Positions 1 to 5,829 of a stretch of 5,829 nt of DNA are shown here, piece by piece. The DNA is taken from NCBI GenBank assembly GCA_965373045.1, contig CBDVEQ010000164.1, forward strand, positions 1-5,829. The letters run 5' to 3'. Below the pieces are notes generated by a model. It saw nothing but the letters and a program-made list of their open reading frames with translations. It had not been told where the DNA came from and ran no database searches. Numbering within the stretch: position 1 is the stretch's first letter; each line of letters opens with the position of its first letter. The DNA comes from DAOVDI01 sp965373045. Lineage in GTDB: Bacteria; Acidobacteriota; Aminicenantia; Aminicenantales; Aminicenantaceae. The translations under genes and the position numbers were made by a program.

Positions 1-20
1 AGACAAAAACCGAGGTCTAT

Positions 21-410
21 GTGAGAACGAGGACTCTTTGGGCCTTCTTCTTGGGTCTGCCGTCGTTTTTATTGATATTCTTTTTCGCCGATAAATTCCT
101 GTGGGCTTTGGACCATGGTGGAGCGGTCAAAATCTGGGGATTGTTCTTAGTCGTCGGCGGCGGAGGCTGTTTTCTGATACTGTCATATTTGCTTTCCCGA
201 GGCAATCCGCGAGCAATCCGTAAGGGCTGGCCGATTATCCTTGCCCTAAACATAACGCCCCTGTTTATGCTCGTTATGACCGTGGTCCTTGAGCGACAGT
301 TAGGGCCTGTGTTGTCCGCGCTAGGTAATTTAATGTTAACCGTGCTGAGTTCTTTTGCCGGGGCTGCGCTCGCCCAGCAAGTCACCCGTCGACGATTGCG
401 CGTTCTGTAG
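21..410 (+). CDS. Small multi-pass membrane protein, unrecognised (possibly 5'-partial)
   Basis: I do not recognise this 129-residue protein. It is strongly hydrophobic, with about four likely membrane segments: residues 6-30, 36-59, 70-91 and 94-120. It ends in a basic tail (RRRLRVL), and basic residues between segments 2 and 3 (around 60-69) suggest a cytoplasmic loop. The start used is GTG at 21, with a GAGG purine stretch at 12-15 at usable spacing. The frame is also open to base 3, so the protein may begin outside the window. Local GC is about 50% by hand count, somewhat above leuS and clearly above rpsT, which may reflect hydrophobic codon content or a different origin. A 122-residue frame opposite it looks unlike a protein and I treat it as a shadow. 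It is transcribed toward rpsT, but a strong separate promoter lies between them, so a shared function is not implied. Confidence 0.5.
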   Translation: MRTRTLWAFFLGLPSFLLIFFFADKFLWALDHGGAVKIWGLFLVVGGGGCFLILSYLLSRGNPRAIRKGWPIILALNITPLFMLVMTVVLERQLGPVLSALGNLMLTVLSSFAGAALAQQVTRRRLRVL

Positions 411-555
411 CCGACCAGTCACTCGATAGAATGAAAATAAGCATGGCCGGCCGAATTTCATAAGCTGGCATCTACAGGCGTTATCCTTTCTCTTTTGCCC
501 TTGGCTGTTATCTTGCATTCACTACCACACTTTTCGTCATAGAGCCTCAGAGAAG
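411..555. other. Non-coding gap, nothing identified
   Basis: No convincing gene, RNA or terminator is visible here. The only structure I see is a GGCCGGCC palindrome near 454-461, which can form part of a weak hairpin (GCCGGC with GCTGGC, one G-U pair, 12-base loop). No T-run follows it, so it does not look like an intrinsic terminator. Confidence 0.4.
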
Positions 556-584
556 TTGACATAACGGGGCTTTTCCTCTATAGT
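556..584 (+). promoter_or_regulatory. Sigma-70 promoter of rpsT
   Basis: A perfect -35 box TTGACA (556-561) and a -10 box TATAGT (579-584) are separated by exactly 17 bases. The predicted transcription start is near 591, giving a leader of about 20 bases. That leaves room for the AAGAGGAG ribosome-binding site at 597-604 and little else. A near-consensus promoter fits the high expression expected of a ribosomal protein gene. Confidence 0.85.
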
Positions 585-611
585 ATTTTTTTCTAAAAGA
601 GGAGTTTACTT

Positions 612-890
612 ATGGCTATTCATAAGTCCGCCATTCGACAATGGCGTAAAAGTCTGCGCAGAAACCAGATAAACAAAAGAAATAAATCTATCCTTCGAAC
701 TCAGATCAAAAAACTGAGAGAAGCCATTCAAAATAAAGATAAAGAAACCGCCGAAAAGTTGCTGCCAGAGACATTTTCTGTCATCGACAGAACAGTAAAA
801 AAAGGTGCCATTCACGAAAATACGGGCAACCGTTACAAATCCCGGTTAAGCCAGCAGCTCGCTTCCATCAGTATAGAATCCGCAAAATAA
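612..890 (+). CDS. rpsT: 30S ribosomal protein S20
   Basis: This is a primary binding protein of 16S rRNA in the small ribosomal subunit. The 92-residue product is close to the usual 85-90. It has the family features in order: an N-terminal MAIHKSA block, a very basic helix (residues 9-30, with RRNQINKRNKS followed by RT), an IKKLREAI helix (32-39), and the C-terminal signature around KKGAIHEN and SRLSQQL (63-82). The ATG at 612 is preceded by a strong AAGAGGAG site (597-604) at 7 bases spacing, so the start is secure. The KGxIHKN block has Glu in place of the usual Lys, a small deviation. In E. coli this gene starts with UUG and is translationally autoregulated. Here there is an ATG, a strong site and a very short leader, and I see no leader structure. 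It converges on holA, leaving 31 bases between the stop codons. Confidence 0.96.
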   Translation: MAIHKSAIRQWRKSLRRNQINKRNKSILRTQIKKLREAIQNKDKETAEKLLPETFSVIDRTVKKGAIHENTGNRYKSRLSQQLASISIESAK

Positions 891-921
891 CCTTCTATTC
901 GGATATTTACGGTCGATCCTC

Positions 922-2001
922 TCAGAAATCCTTCTTCAGCACTGGTTTCATTACACAATACCTGAAGAGAAATCCTTCGATCAATATCTGCGGTGAAACA
1001 TCCGAAGTTTTGATTTTCAAGTCGATTTCCCGAAGTTCCTTGATATAAGTACTGATATCCGCCAGGGACAGTCTGTCTGTGAGCGAAAAAAACACCCTGA
1101 ATCTTTGAGTATAGAAAGTCCCGAATTTTTCCTGTACCTGAGGTTTTATTTCTTTAAATATTGCCTTTTTATCTTTTGTTTTTTCTTTTAACCAGAGTTT
1201 AGCCAATAGAAGATTACGGAAAAACCCGGTGATCCGGCCGAGGACATATTCCGGCCTTAGTCCTTCTTTGTTGAGAAGCTCATTCAGGACAATAAGGCTC
1301 CGGTCATAAGCCATATCTTCCAGGCAGTTATCGATCTCATACTCTAAAAAGGGATTAGCCCATCCTGACACCTGATTCACATCATCCAATTCGATGACAT
1401 TCTTTTCATTTACAAATGTCACGATTTTCTCCAGTTCACTGTTAAGCCGTCCTAAATCGCTCCCGACCATATCAAAAATACGCGTTTTAGCCTCAGGGGT
1501 TGCAGGTTTTTCCAGTGAACTGAGTCTCTTATCTATCCAGATCTGGGCTTGCTTTTTTTTGAGAGGTTTTATCTCTTTGATGCAGATAAAGTCGGTTGTA
1601 AGGGATGAGACTAATTTATAAAGGGGATTGTATTTATGAATCTTAATAGGCAGGATAATAATGATAACCGTCTGGGCTAGAGGTGAAATAAAATAATCTC
1701 GAAAGATCTTTTCCTCGGCGGGTGTCAATGAGTCAATATTGCCTATGGGAATCTCAACTACAATAATTCTCCAGGAAGTCATAAAAAAAGGGACCATTCT
1801 CGCCGCATCAAAAACATCCATCCAGGAACATTCTCCCAGTCTGAATTTCTCGATATGAAAATGCTCGTCTTCCGGCGGGATCAATGAGGCTTTGACATTT
1901 TCAACAAATTGCTCGGCCAGAAATATCTCTTCGCCATACAGGAAATAGCATGGAACAATGGTTTTTTCGTTGATATCCTTATTGAGAAGGAAGCTGTACA
2001 C
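922..2001 (-). CDS. holA: DNA polymerase III subunit delta
   Basis: This is the delta subunit of the replicative clamp loader, which binds and opens the beta sliding clamp for loading on primed DNA. At 359 residues it is of family size. The N-terminal domain carries the typical PCYFLYGEEIFLAEQ block (17-31), which is the degenerate nucleotide-binding fold of this family. The middle has the IFDMVGSDLGRLNSELEKI helix region (175-193), typical of delta. The C-terminal collar domain ends with a helical stretch (ADISTYIKELREIDLKIK, 314-331) and then LIEGFLFRYC. The start is GTG at 2001-1999; it aligns well with the family N-terminus. The GAAGGG site (2013-2018) lies inside the last codons of lptE, 11 bases before the start. 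With only 5 bases between the genes, translation is probably coupled to lptE. It is the last visible gene of the leuS-lptE-holA operon and ends facing rpsT. Confidence 0.93.
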   Translation of the reverse strand: MYSFLLNKDINEKTIVPCYFLYGEEIFLAEQFVENVKASLIPPEDEHFHIEKFRLGECSWMDVFDAARMVPFFMTSWRIIVVEIPIGNIDSLTPAEEKIFRDYFISPLAQTVIIIILPIKIHKYNPLYKLVSSLTTDFICIKEIKPLKKKQAQIWIDKRLSSLEKPATPEAKTRIFDMVGSDLGRLNSELEKIVTFVNEKNVIELDDVNQVSGWANPFLEYEIDNCLEDMAYDRSLIVLNELLNKEGLRPEYVLGRITGFFRNLLLAKLWLKEKTKDKKAIFKEIKPQVQEKFGTFYTQRFRVFFSLTDRLSLADISTYIKELREIDLKIKTSDVSPQILIEGFLFRYCVMKPVLKKDF

Positions 2002-2006
2002 TATGC

Positions 2007-2516
2007 TTAGAACCCTTCAAGGATGGAGATTACAAGGCTGCGGGCAAATTTTTCCGCGATCTCATCGATAGCCTCAGTCTCAACCGCCTCAAAATCCGAA
2101 CCTTCCGGCACTTCATAGTCTGTCACATAGGGGAAATAGGGGTGGGAAAAAATGACCTTCTTTTTCTTTAAGTCCCTGAGGATAATTTTAGCTGTTACAG
2201 TTACGTTGAAGCGATCCGCGGTCGCCTGATTGGAAACCGCAATCGGGTGGACCTGGAAACCGATGATCTCACCTATCAGGACCGCATCAGCGGATTCCAA
2301 GTCCCCTGTTATCTCCATCTTACTGCGTGTAACCAATTCGTCAATGACACTTTGAGTTAATTTTCTATCAAGTTCAAAGCGGGTTGTCCTGTTTTTGAAC
2401 ATGGGGACATAGATCTTTTTGATGTAGTCCGGCAGAGAACTGCCCGTACCACGAAGATGGTACCCGCACTGGAGCATAAAAAAACAGGCACACAAAATAA
2501 TAATAATTTTTTTCAT
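2007..2516 (-). CDS. lptE: LPS-assembly lipoprotein LptE
   Basis: LptE is the outer-membrane lipoprotein that plugs and supports the LptD barrel in the last step of LPS export. The 169-residue product starts with MKK, a hydrophobic signal segment (4-15), and the family hallmark CGYHLRG (17-23), with Cys17 the likely lipidated residue. The rest fits the family: a YIKKIYVPMF strand (31-40), an RFELDRKLTQSVIDEL helix (46-61), then DAVLIGEIIGF and NVTVTAKIIL strands (78-87 and 104-113). I chose the ATG at 2516 because it begins the signal peptide and has AGGG (2525-2528) 8 bases upstream. A longer in-frame start at 2558 would add 14 polar residues before the signal peptide and overlap leuS. The residue before Cys17 is Gln, whereas lipoboxes usually have Gly, Ala or Ser there. 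Cys11 (LCAC) fits the pattern slightly better but leaves a very short hydrophobic core. It lies 22 bases after leuS and 5 bases before holA. Confidence 0.9.
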   Translation of the reverse strand: MKKIIIILCACFFMLQCGYHLRGTGSSLPDYIKKIYVPMFKNRTTRFELDRKLTQSVIDELVTRSKMEITGDLESADAVLIGEIIGFQVHPIAVSNQATADRFNVTVTAKIILRDLKKKKVIFSHPYFPYVTDYEVPEGSDFEAVETEAIDEIAEKFARSLVISILEGF

Positions 2517-2538
2517 CACAACAGCCCTGTTTTTCTCT

Positions 2539-5022
2539 CTATAAAACGATATTGACAAGTTTGTCCTTGATATAGATGACCTTTCTTGCCGGCTTGCTAT
2601 CCATAATAGTCCGAATGCGCTCGAGATTCAAGGCCTGTTCCTTAACATCCTTTTCTGCAACACCCCTCTCAACCTCAAATTTATCCCTTAATTTCCCGTT
2701 TATTTGAACAACAATGGTCATTTTTTCTTCAATGGCCGATTCAGGGTCAAAGGAAGGCCAGGATGTTTCAGCAAGCATTTTTGAATTTCCGGTTTTCTCC
2801 CAAAGTTCTTCGCACAGATGCGGGGCAAAAGGATAAAGAAGGAGAATCAGTTTCTGCATTGACTCCATCAAGAGGTCTTGGCCATCTCTGCTGTTTCTCA
2901 ACACTTCCCTGTCTGCCTTAAGCTGGTTGAAATATTCCATGATCGAGCTGATCGCAGTGTTGAGATGGAATCTTTTATCAATATCGATTGTCACCTTCTT
3001 AATGGTCTGATGCATCTTGGTCTTCACCCGCAAAAGAGCCTGTTTATCCGGTTTTTCTTTTTCAGCAATAAAATTTTCTTTTAAAAACAAGTCAATATTT
3101 TCCTGAAAGAAAAACCAAAGCCGGTTCAAGAACCGGAAGGCGCCCTCTATCCCCTTTTCATCCCAGGCAAATTCTTTTTCCGGCGGAGATGCAAAAAGAA
3201 TAAAAACCCGAAGCGTATCGGCTCCGTATTTCTGGATTATCTCATCTGGATCAACAATATTCCCCTTGGACTTGGACATGACAGATCCGTCTTTTGTTAC
3301 CATTCCCTGAGGAAGATAGTGCGGAAAGGGTTCGTCAACTTTTGTCAATCCCAGATCCCTCAGAACTTTGCAGAAAAACCTGGAATATATGAGATGAAGA
3401 ATTGCATGTTCCACCCCGCCGATGTAAAAGTCAACCGGCATCCAGTAATCAGAGGCCTCCGGTCTAAAGGGAAGCTTTTCCTCTTGGGGAGAACAGTAAC
3501 GAAAGTAATACCACGATGAATCGATGAATGTATCCATGGTGTCTGTTTCCCTTTTCGCATCGTCGCCGCATTTTGGGCATTTGGTCTTGACAAATTTTTC
3601 AACTTTCTCAAGAGGGGATCCTTCGCCCCTGTGAAATTTCACATCATGGGGGAGCATGACCGGGAGATCTTCATAGGGGACACTGACAATCCCACATTTT
3701 GTACAGTAGATGATGGGAATTGGGGTACCCCAGTATCTTTGTCTGGATATCCCCCAATCCCTCAGCCTGAAGAGGGTGCTTTTTTGGCCAAATCCTTTTT
3801 TTTCAGCAAAATGAGCCATCTCTTCCATAGCTTCTTTAGAAGGCCGGCCTGAAAAATCACCGGAATTAATGACAAAACCGTATGCCTCAGTAGCCTGCTC
3901 CAGCTCACTTTCAGAAGGTTTTCCATCCGGAGAGATGACTTCCTTGATGGGAAGGGAATAGGTCTTGGCGAATTCAAAATCTCTCTGGTCATGGGCTGGA
4001 ACCGCCATGACCGCTCCGGTCCCATATTCCATAAGAATATAATTGGCGATCCAGATCGGGATCTCCTCTCCACTCAAGAGGTTGACCGCTTTTTTTCCTG
4101 TATCAATGCCCTCTTTCTCGGCTTCTCCTTCTTCCCGCATCAGTTTCTGTTCTTCGATCTTTCTGTTGATCCATTCAAGATGTTTGTCCTCTTCCGTTGA
4201 ACCCGCCAGAAGTTCCCTACACATAGGATGTTCAGGAGAAAGCACTAGAAATGTTGCGCCGAAGATCGTATCGATCCTTGTTGTAAAAACCTCAATTTTT
4301 TTTTCCGAATCCTTTACCGGAAAAGTTATGTGAACACCCGTGCTCTTGCCGATCCAGTTTCTCTGCATAGCAAGAACATGCTCCGGCCAGTTCTTGAGCT
4401 GTTCATGCCCGTTTAATAACTCTTCAGTATAGTCAGTGATCTTAAGGAACCACTGTTCCATCACTTTTTGTTTTACAATTGAATCACACCGCCAGCACAA
4501 TCCTGATATGACCTGTTCGTTGGCAAGGACGGTGCAGCACTTCGGACACCAGTTGACCCGGCTTTTCTGCCTGAAGGCCAGCCCCTTCTCGAAAAGCTTC
4601 AGAAATATCCACTGGCACCATTGATAATACTCTGGCAGGCAGGTATTGACCTCCCTGGACCAGTCATAGCTGAAACCCATCCTTTTCAGCTGTTTTTTCA
4701 TGTATGCAACATTGCCAAGCGTCCACTCCTGCGGATGAATACCGCGCTCAATAGCTGCATTCTCAGCCGGAAGCCCAAGCGCATCCCAGCCTATCGGATG
4801 GAGCACATTAAATCCCCTCATATTCTTGAACCGGGAAATAACATCTCCTATGGCATAATTCCTCACATGCCCCATATGAATCCGGCCGGACGGGTAAGGA
4901 TACATCTCAAGACAGTAAAATTTCGGTCTGGATGGATCTTCAAAGGTTTTAAAGATCTCTTTGTCTTTCCATCTCACCTGCCATTTCTTCTCGATCTTAC
5001 TGAAATGATATTCTTCTTTCAT
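2539..5022 (-). CDS. leuS: Leucyl-tRNA synthetase
   Basis: This class I synthetase charges tRNA-Leu with leucine and edits mischarged products. The 827 residues match the bacterial family and the gene is intact. In order: the HIGH-type motif PYPSGRIHMGH (42-52); a zinc knuckle CPKC (159-162) with CWRC (176-179); the CP1 editing domain with the threonine-rich TTRIDT (247-252) and the GTGAVMAVPAHDQRD block (334-348); a second cysteine pair set CTKC (440-443) and CPKC (482-485); the signature RLRDWGISRQRYWG (419-432); a KMSKS loop reading VMSKS (581-585); a helical anticodon-binding domain; and a C-terminal domain from about 768 (TIVVQINGKLRDKFEV). I use the ATG at 5022 because MKEEYHFSKIEKKWQ aligns with family N-termini, with GGA 6 bases upstream. 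ATG at 5037 would add five residues. Two unusual residues are Val for Lys in KMSKS and Ile for Pro in TTRPDT. It is the first gene of the leuS-lptE-holA operon. Confidence 0.97.
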   Translation of the reverse strand: MKEEYHFSKIEKKWQVRWKDKEIFKTFEDPSRPKFYCLEMYPYPSGRIHMGHVRNYAIGDVISRFKNMRGFNVLHPIGWDALGLPAENAAIERGIHPQEWTLGNVAYMKKQLKRMGFSYDWSREVNTCLPEYYQWCQWIFLKLFEKGLAFRQKSRVNWCPKCCTVLANEQVISGLCWRCDSIVKQKVMEQWFLKITDYTEELLNGHEQLKNWPEHVLAMQRNWIGKSTGVHITFPVKDSEKKIEVFTTRIDTIFGATFLVLSPEHPMCRELLAGSTEEDKHLEWINRKIEEQKLMREEGEAEKEGIDTGKKAVNLLSGEEIPIWIANYILMEYGTGAVMAVPAHDQRDFEFAKTYSLPIKEVISPDGKPSESELEQATEAYGFVINSGDFSGRPSKEAMEEMAHFAEKKGFGQKSTLFRLRDWGISRQRYWGTPIPIIYCTKCGIVSVPYEDLPVMLPHDVKFHRGEGSPLEKVEKFVKTKCPKCGDDAKRETDTMDTFIDSSWYYFRYCSPQEEKLPFRPEASDYWMPVDFYIGGVEHAILHLIYSRFFCKVLRDLGLTKVDEPFPHYLPQGMVTKDGSVMSKSKGNIVDPDEIIQKYGADTLRVFILFASPPEKEFAWDEKGIEGAFRFLNRLWFFFQENIDLFLKENFIAEKEKPDKQALLRVKTKMHQTIKKVTIDIDKRFHLNTAISSIMEYFNQLKADREVLRNSRDGQDLLMESMQKLILLLYPFAPHLCEELWEKTGNSKMLAETSWPSFDPESAIEEKMTIVVQINGKLRDKFEVERGVAEKDVKEQALNLERIRTIMDSKPARKVIYIKDKLVNIVL

Positions 5023-5065
5023 AACTTTTCCAATCATTGACCATTATTCCGAAATTTAATTAGAA

Positions 5066-5094
5066 ATATTAGATTTATCTGGGTGAAAAGTCAA
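5066..5094 (-). promoter_or_regulatory. Sigma-70 promoter of leuS-lptE-holA
   Basis: Read on the minus strand, TTGACT (5089-5094) and TAATAT (5066-5071) are separated by exactly 17 bases. The predicted start is near 5059, giving a leader of about 35 bases to the ATG at 5022, or about 20 to the one at 5037. The leader is too short for a T-box or attenuator of the usual size, so leuS appears to be driven without leucine-tRNA sensing at this promoter. The element sits in the 103-118 bases between leuS and the upstream gene, which lack an obvious terminator, so readthrough from upstream is also possible. Confidence 0.8.
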
Positions 5095-5140
5095 CTTCAA
5101 CCAAGCATGGATGATCAAAAGGCCCTGAATAGAAAGCAAG

Positions 5141-5719
5141 TCATTTCCAGAGGATCTTTCTGATATCACTGAGTTCGAATCCTTTTTCCAGCTCTAAAAG
5201 AATCGTTTCAAACACGTTTGTATCTTTTTTATCCAATGCTGTCTCCCATGTATCAAGCAGTCTTGTCGGGATAAACCTGAATTTCATTTTTAAAAGACGG
5301 TTGATTCCCTTCAATGCCTGCCACTGAGTGATCATTATTAAAGCAAGAACACCGAAAAAAACATTCGGTCCAGGGATAAGGGCCATAAGACCGCTTATAG
5401 GAAGAAGCAGTGTTTCCACTCCCAGGAAAATGACATGACGTGATCTCTGCTTCTGGAGGAAAAAAAGGAACTTTCTACGCATTTTTTTCTGGTCATGCCG
5501 TCCGGAATAATGTATGGCAATCTCATTATTCCTGATCAAAATCGCCCTGTTGAATGCCTGTTCTTGAGACAGAACCCTTTTGGGAAGCAGCATCAGCTTT
5601 TTTTTCGCAAGTTCCCAAAGATCCTTCCATCGAGAAAACTCGATCTGCGGTTTGTGAACAGGCTCTGAGGAAAAATACCGGTATTTTTTACGGTGATCCT
5701 TCACATAAAAAAAATTCAT
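5141..5719 (-). CDS. Membrane-hairpin protein, Mit_KHE1-like (tentative)
   Basis: The 192-residue product has a soluble basic N-terminal part (1-95, rich in Lys and Arg), one hydrophobic hairpin (about 97-131) with an IPGPNVFFG turn (115-123), and a polar C-terminal part with acidic patches (160-187). The N-terminal strand (MNFFYVKDHRKKYRYF), the PGPN turn between two membrane segments and the following WQALKGINRL (133-142) remind me of the family named mitochondrial K+/H+ exchange-related (PF10173). That family is known mainly from fungi and other eukaryotes but also occurs in some bacteria. Transport activity is unproven and I would not assign a reaction. The ATG at 5719 lacks a clear ribosome-binding site of its own; the frame is open upstream only to the TAG at 5747-5749 and offers no better start. 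It lies on the same strand as leuS, which has its own promoter, so a functional link is not implied. Confidence 0.55.
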   Translation of the reverse strand: MNFFYVKDHRKKYRYFSSEPVHKPQIEFSRWKDLWELAKKKLMLLPKRVLSQEQAFNRAILIRNNEIAIHYSGRHDQKKMRRKFLFFLQKQRSRHVIFLGVETLLLPISGLMALIPGPNVFFGVLALIMITQWQALKGINRLLKMKFRFIPTRLLDTWETALDKKDTNVFETILLELEKGFELSDIRKILWK

Positions 5720-5739
5720 CGGCTTTTTGATTTTAACAT
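5716..5739 (-). other. Putative 7-codon leader ORF overlapping the downstream start
   Basis: On the minus strand, ATG at 5739-5737 opens a frame encoding MLKSKSR. Its TGA stop (5718-5716) overlaps the ATG of the 192-residue gene as ATGA. It is preceded by AGGA (5745-5748) at 5 bases spacing, a better ribosome-binding site than the main gene has. This is the layout of translational coupling, in which ribosomes ending on the short frame restart on the main gene. It could also be chance, because a promoter-like sequence covers the same bases and a transcript from it would omit the mini-ORF. Confidence 0.25.
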
Positions 5740-5758
5740 CAGAGTCCTATTTGTTCAA
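5730..5758 (-). promoter_or_regulatory. Candidate promoter for the 192-residue gene
   Basis: On the minus strand, TTGAAC (5753-5758, 4 of 6 to consensus) and TAAAAT (5730-5735, 5 of 6) are 17 bases apart. A start about 7 bases downstream would fall only 3-5 bases before the ATG at 5719, giving a nearly leaderless mRNA. That is unusual in proteobacteria and lowers my confidence. It competes with the reading in which the same bases hold a translated mini-ORF on a longer transcript. Confidence 0.3.
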
Positions 5759-5786
5759 ACCAGAGAATTTCGTTTGTGATAACAAA

Positions 5787-5829
5787 GCAATAGTGTCCCC
5801 ATCAACTGCTAAGCTAAAATGTCCCCTTC
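5787..5829. repeat. Two TGTCCCC-core direct repeats, possible end of an IS21-like element
   Basis: Bases 5787-5803 and 5813-5829 match at 13 of 17 positions, and both contain TGTCCCC (5794-5800 and 5820-5826). The cores are 26 bases apart. Insertion sequences of the IS21 family begin with TG and carry several short repeats inside each end. From memory, TGTCCCC repeats of this type flank such elements in some proteobacteria. If so, the element would start at or just before 5794 and its transposase genes would lie to the right, outside the window. The match extends left of the TG, which fits an element boundary there less well, so a different repeat array is possible. Confidence 0.4.

Noticed and set aside
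17..385. Open frame of 122 codons on the minus strand opposite the left membrane protein
   Set aside because: The plus-strand frame gives a coherent membrane protein with a ribosome-binding site. The minus frame gives a low-complexity Lys/Pro-rich sequence typical of the complement of hydrophobic codons.
455..478. GCCGGC/GCTGGC hairpin as a terminator
   Set aside because: The stem is only 6 base pairs with one G-U pair and a 12-base loop, and no T-run follows.
336..518. Short minus-strand frame of 60 codons in the gap before rpsT
   Set aside because: It overlaps the 3' end of the membrane protein, shows no recognisable domain and has no supporting context.
901..919. GGAT...ATCC hairpin between rpsT and holA
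   Set aside because: A 4-base stem with an 11-base loop is too weak to act as a terminator.
2517..2558. Longer lptE start at 2558, overlapping leuS
   Set aside because: It would place 14 polar residues ahead of the lipoprotein signal peptide and has a less suitable ribosome-binding site than the start at 2516.
4621..5040. Open frame of 139 codons on the plus strand opposite the start of leuS
   Set aside because: It lies entirely antisense to the conserved catalytic region of leuS. The translation reads like a shadow, with no domain and no ribosome-binding site.
5095..5140. CCATGCTTGG and TGATCA near-palindromes after the 192-residue gene as a terminator or operator
   Set aside because: The pairing is short and imperfect, no T-run follows on the transcribed strand, and a similar motif does not recur elsewhere in the window.

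Overview
This window looks like an ordinary chromosomal housekeeping region from a Gram-negative bacterium. It has a gene for an outer-membrane LPS-assembly lipoprotein. Base composition is moderate: by hand count on sample lines, about 45% GC over leuS and lower in rpsT. Protein style and gene order suggest a deltaproteobacterium-like (Desulfobacterota) genome. That placement is an inference from how the proteins read, not from a search.

Layout from left to right. At 21-410 (+) is a small, unrecognised multi-pass membrane protein that may continue off the left edge. A stretch of about 145 bases with no visible gene follows. Then comes a near-consensus sigma-70 promoter (556-584) and rpsT (612-890, +), encoding ribosomal protein S20. 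Facing rpsT across a 31-base gap is a minus-strand cluster that reads right to left: leuS (leucyl-tRNA synthetase), lptE (LPS-assembly lipoprotein) and holA (DNA polymerase III delta subunit). Spacings of 22 and 5 bases, plus a ribosome-binding site for holA inside the lptE 3' end, indicate one operon. A near-consensus promoter at 5066-5094 can drive it. The order leuS-lptE-holA is also found in enterobacteria, so it is an old linkage joining translation, envelope assembly and replication.

Upstream of leuS and on the same strand is a 192-residue protein (5141-5719) with a hydrophobic hairpin. It resembles the family named after mitochondrial K+/H+ exchange-related proteins (Mit_KHE1-like); this is a tentative call from memory. 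Its start codon is overlapped by a 7-codon mini-ORF with its own ribosome-binding site, and a promoter-like pair covers the same bases. The last 43 bases contain two imperfect direct repeats with a TGTCCCC core, 26 bases apart. They resemble the end of an insertion sequence (possibly IS21-like) that would continue beyond the window.

I do not see a new defence, mobile or biosynthetic system here. The points most worth checking are the start region of the 192-residue gene, the repeat at the right edge, and the unrecognised membrane protein at the left edge.
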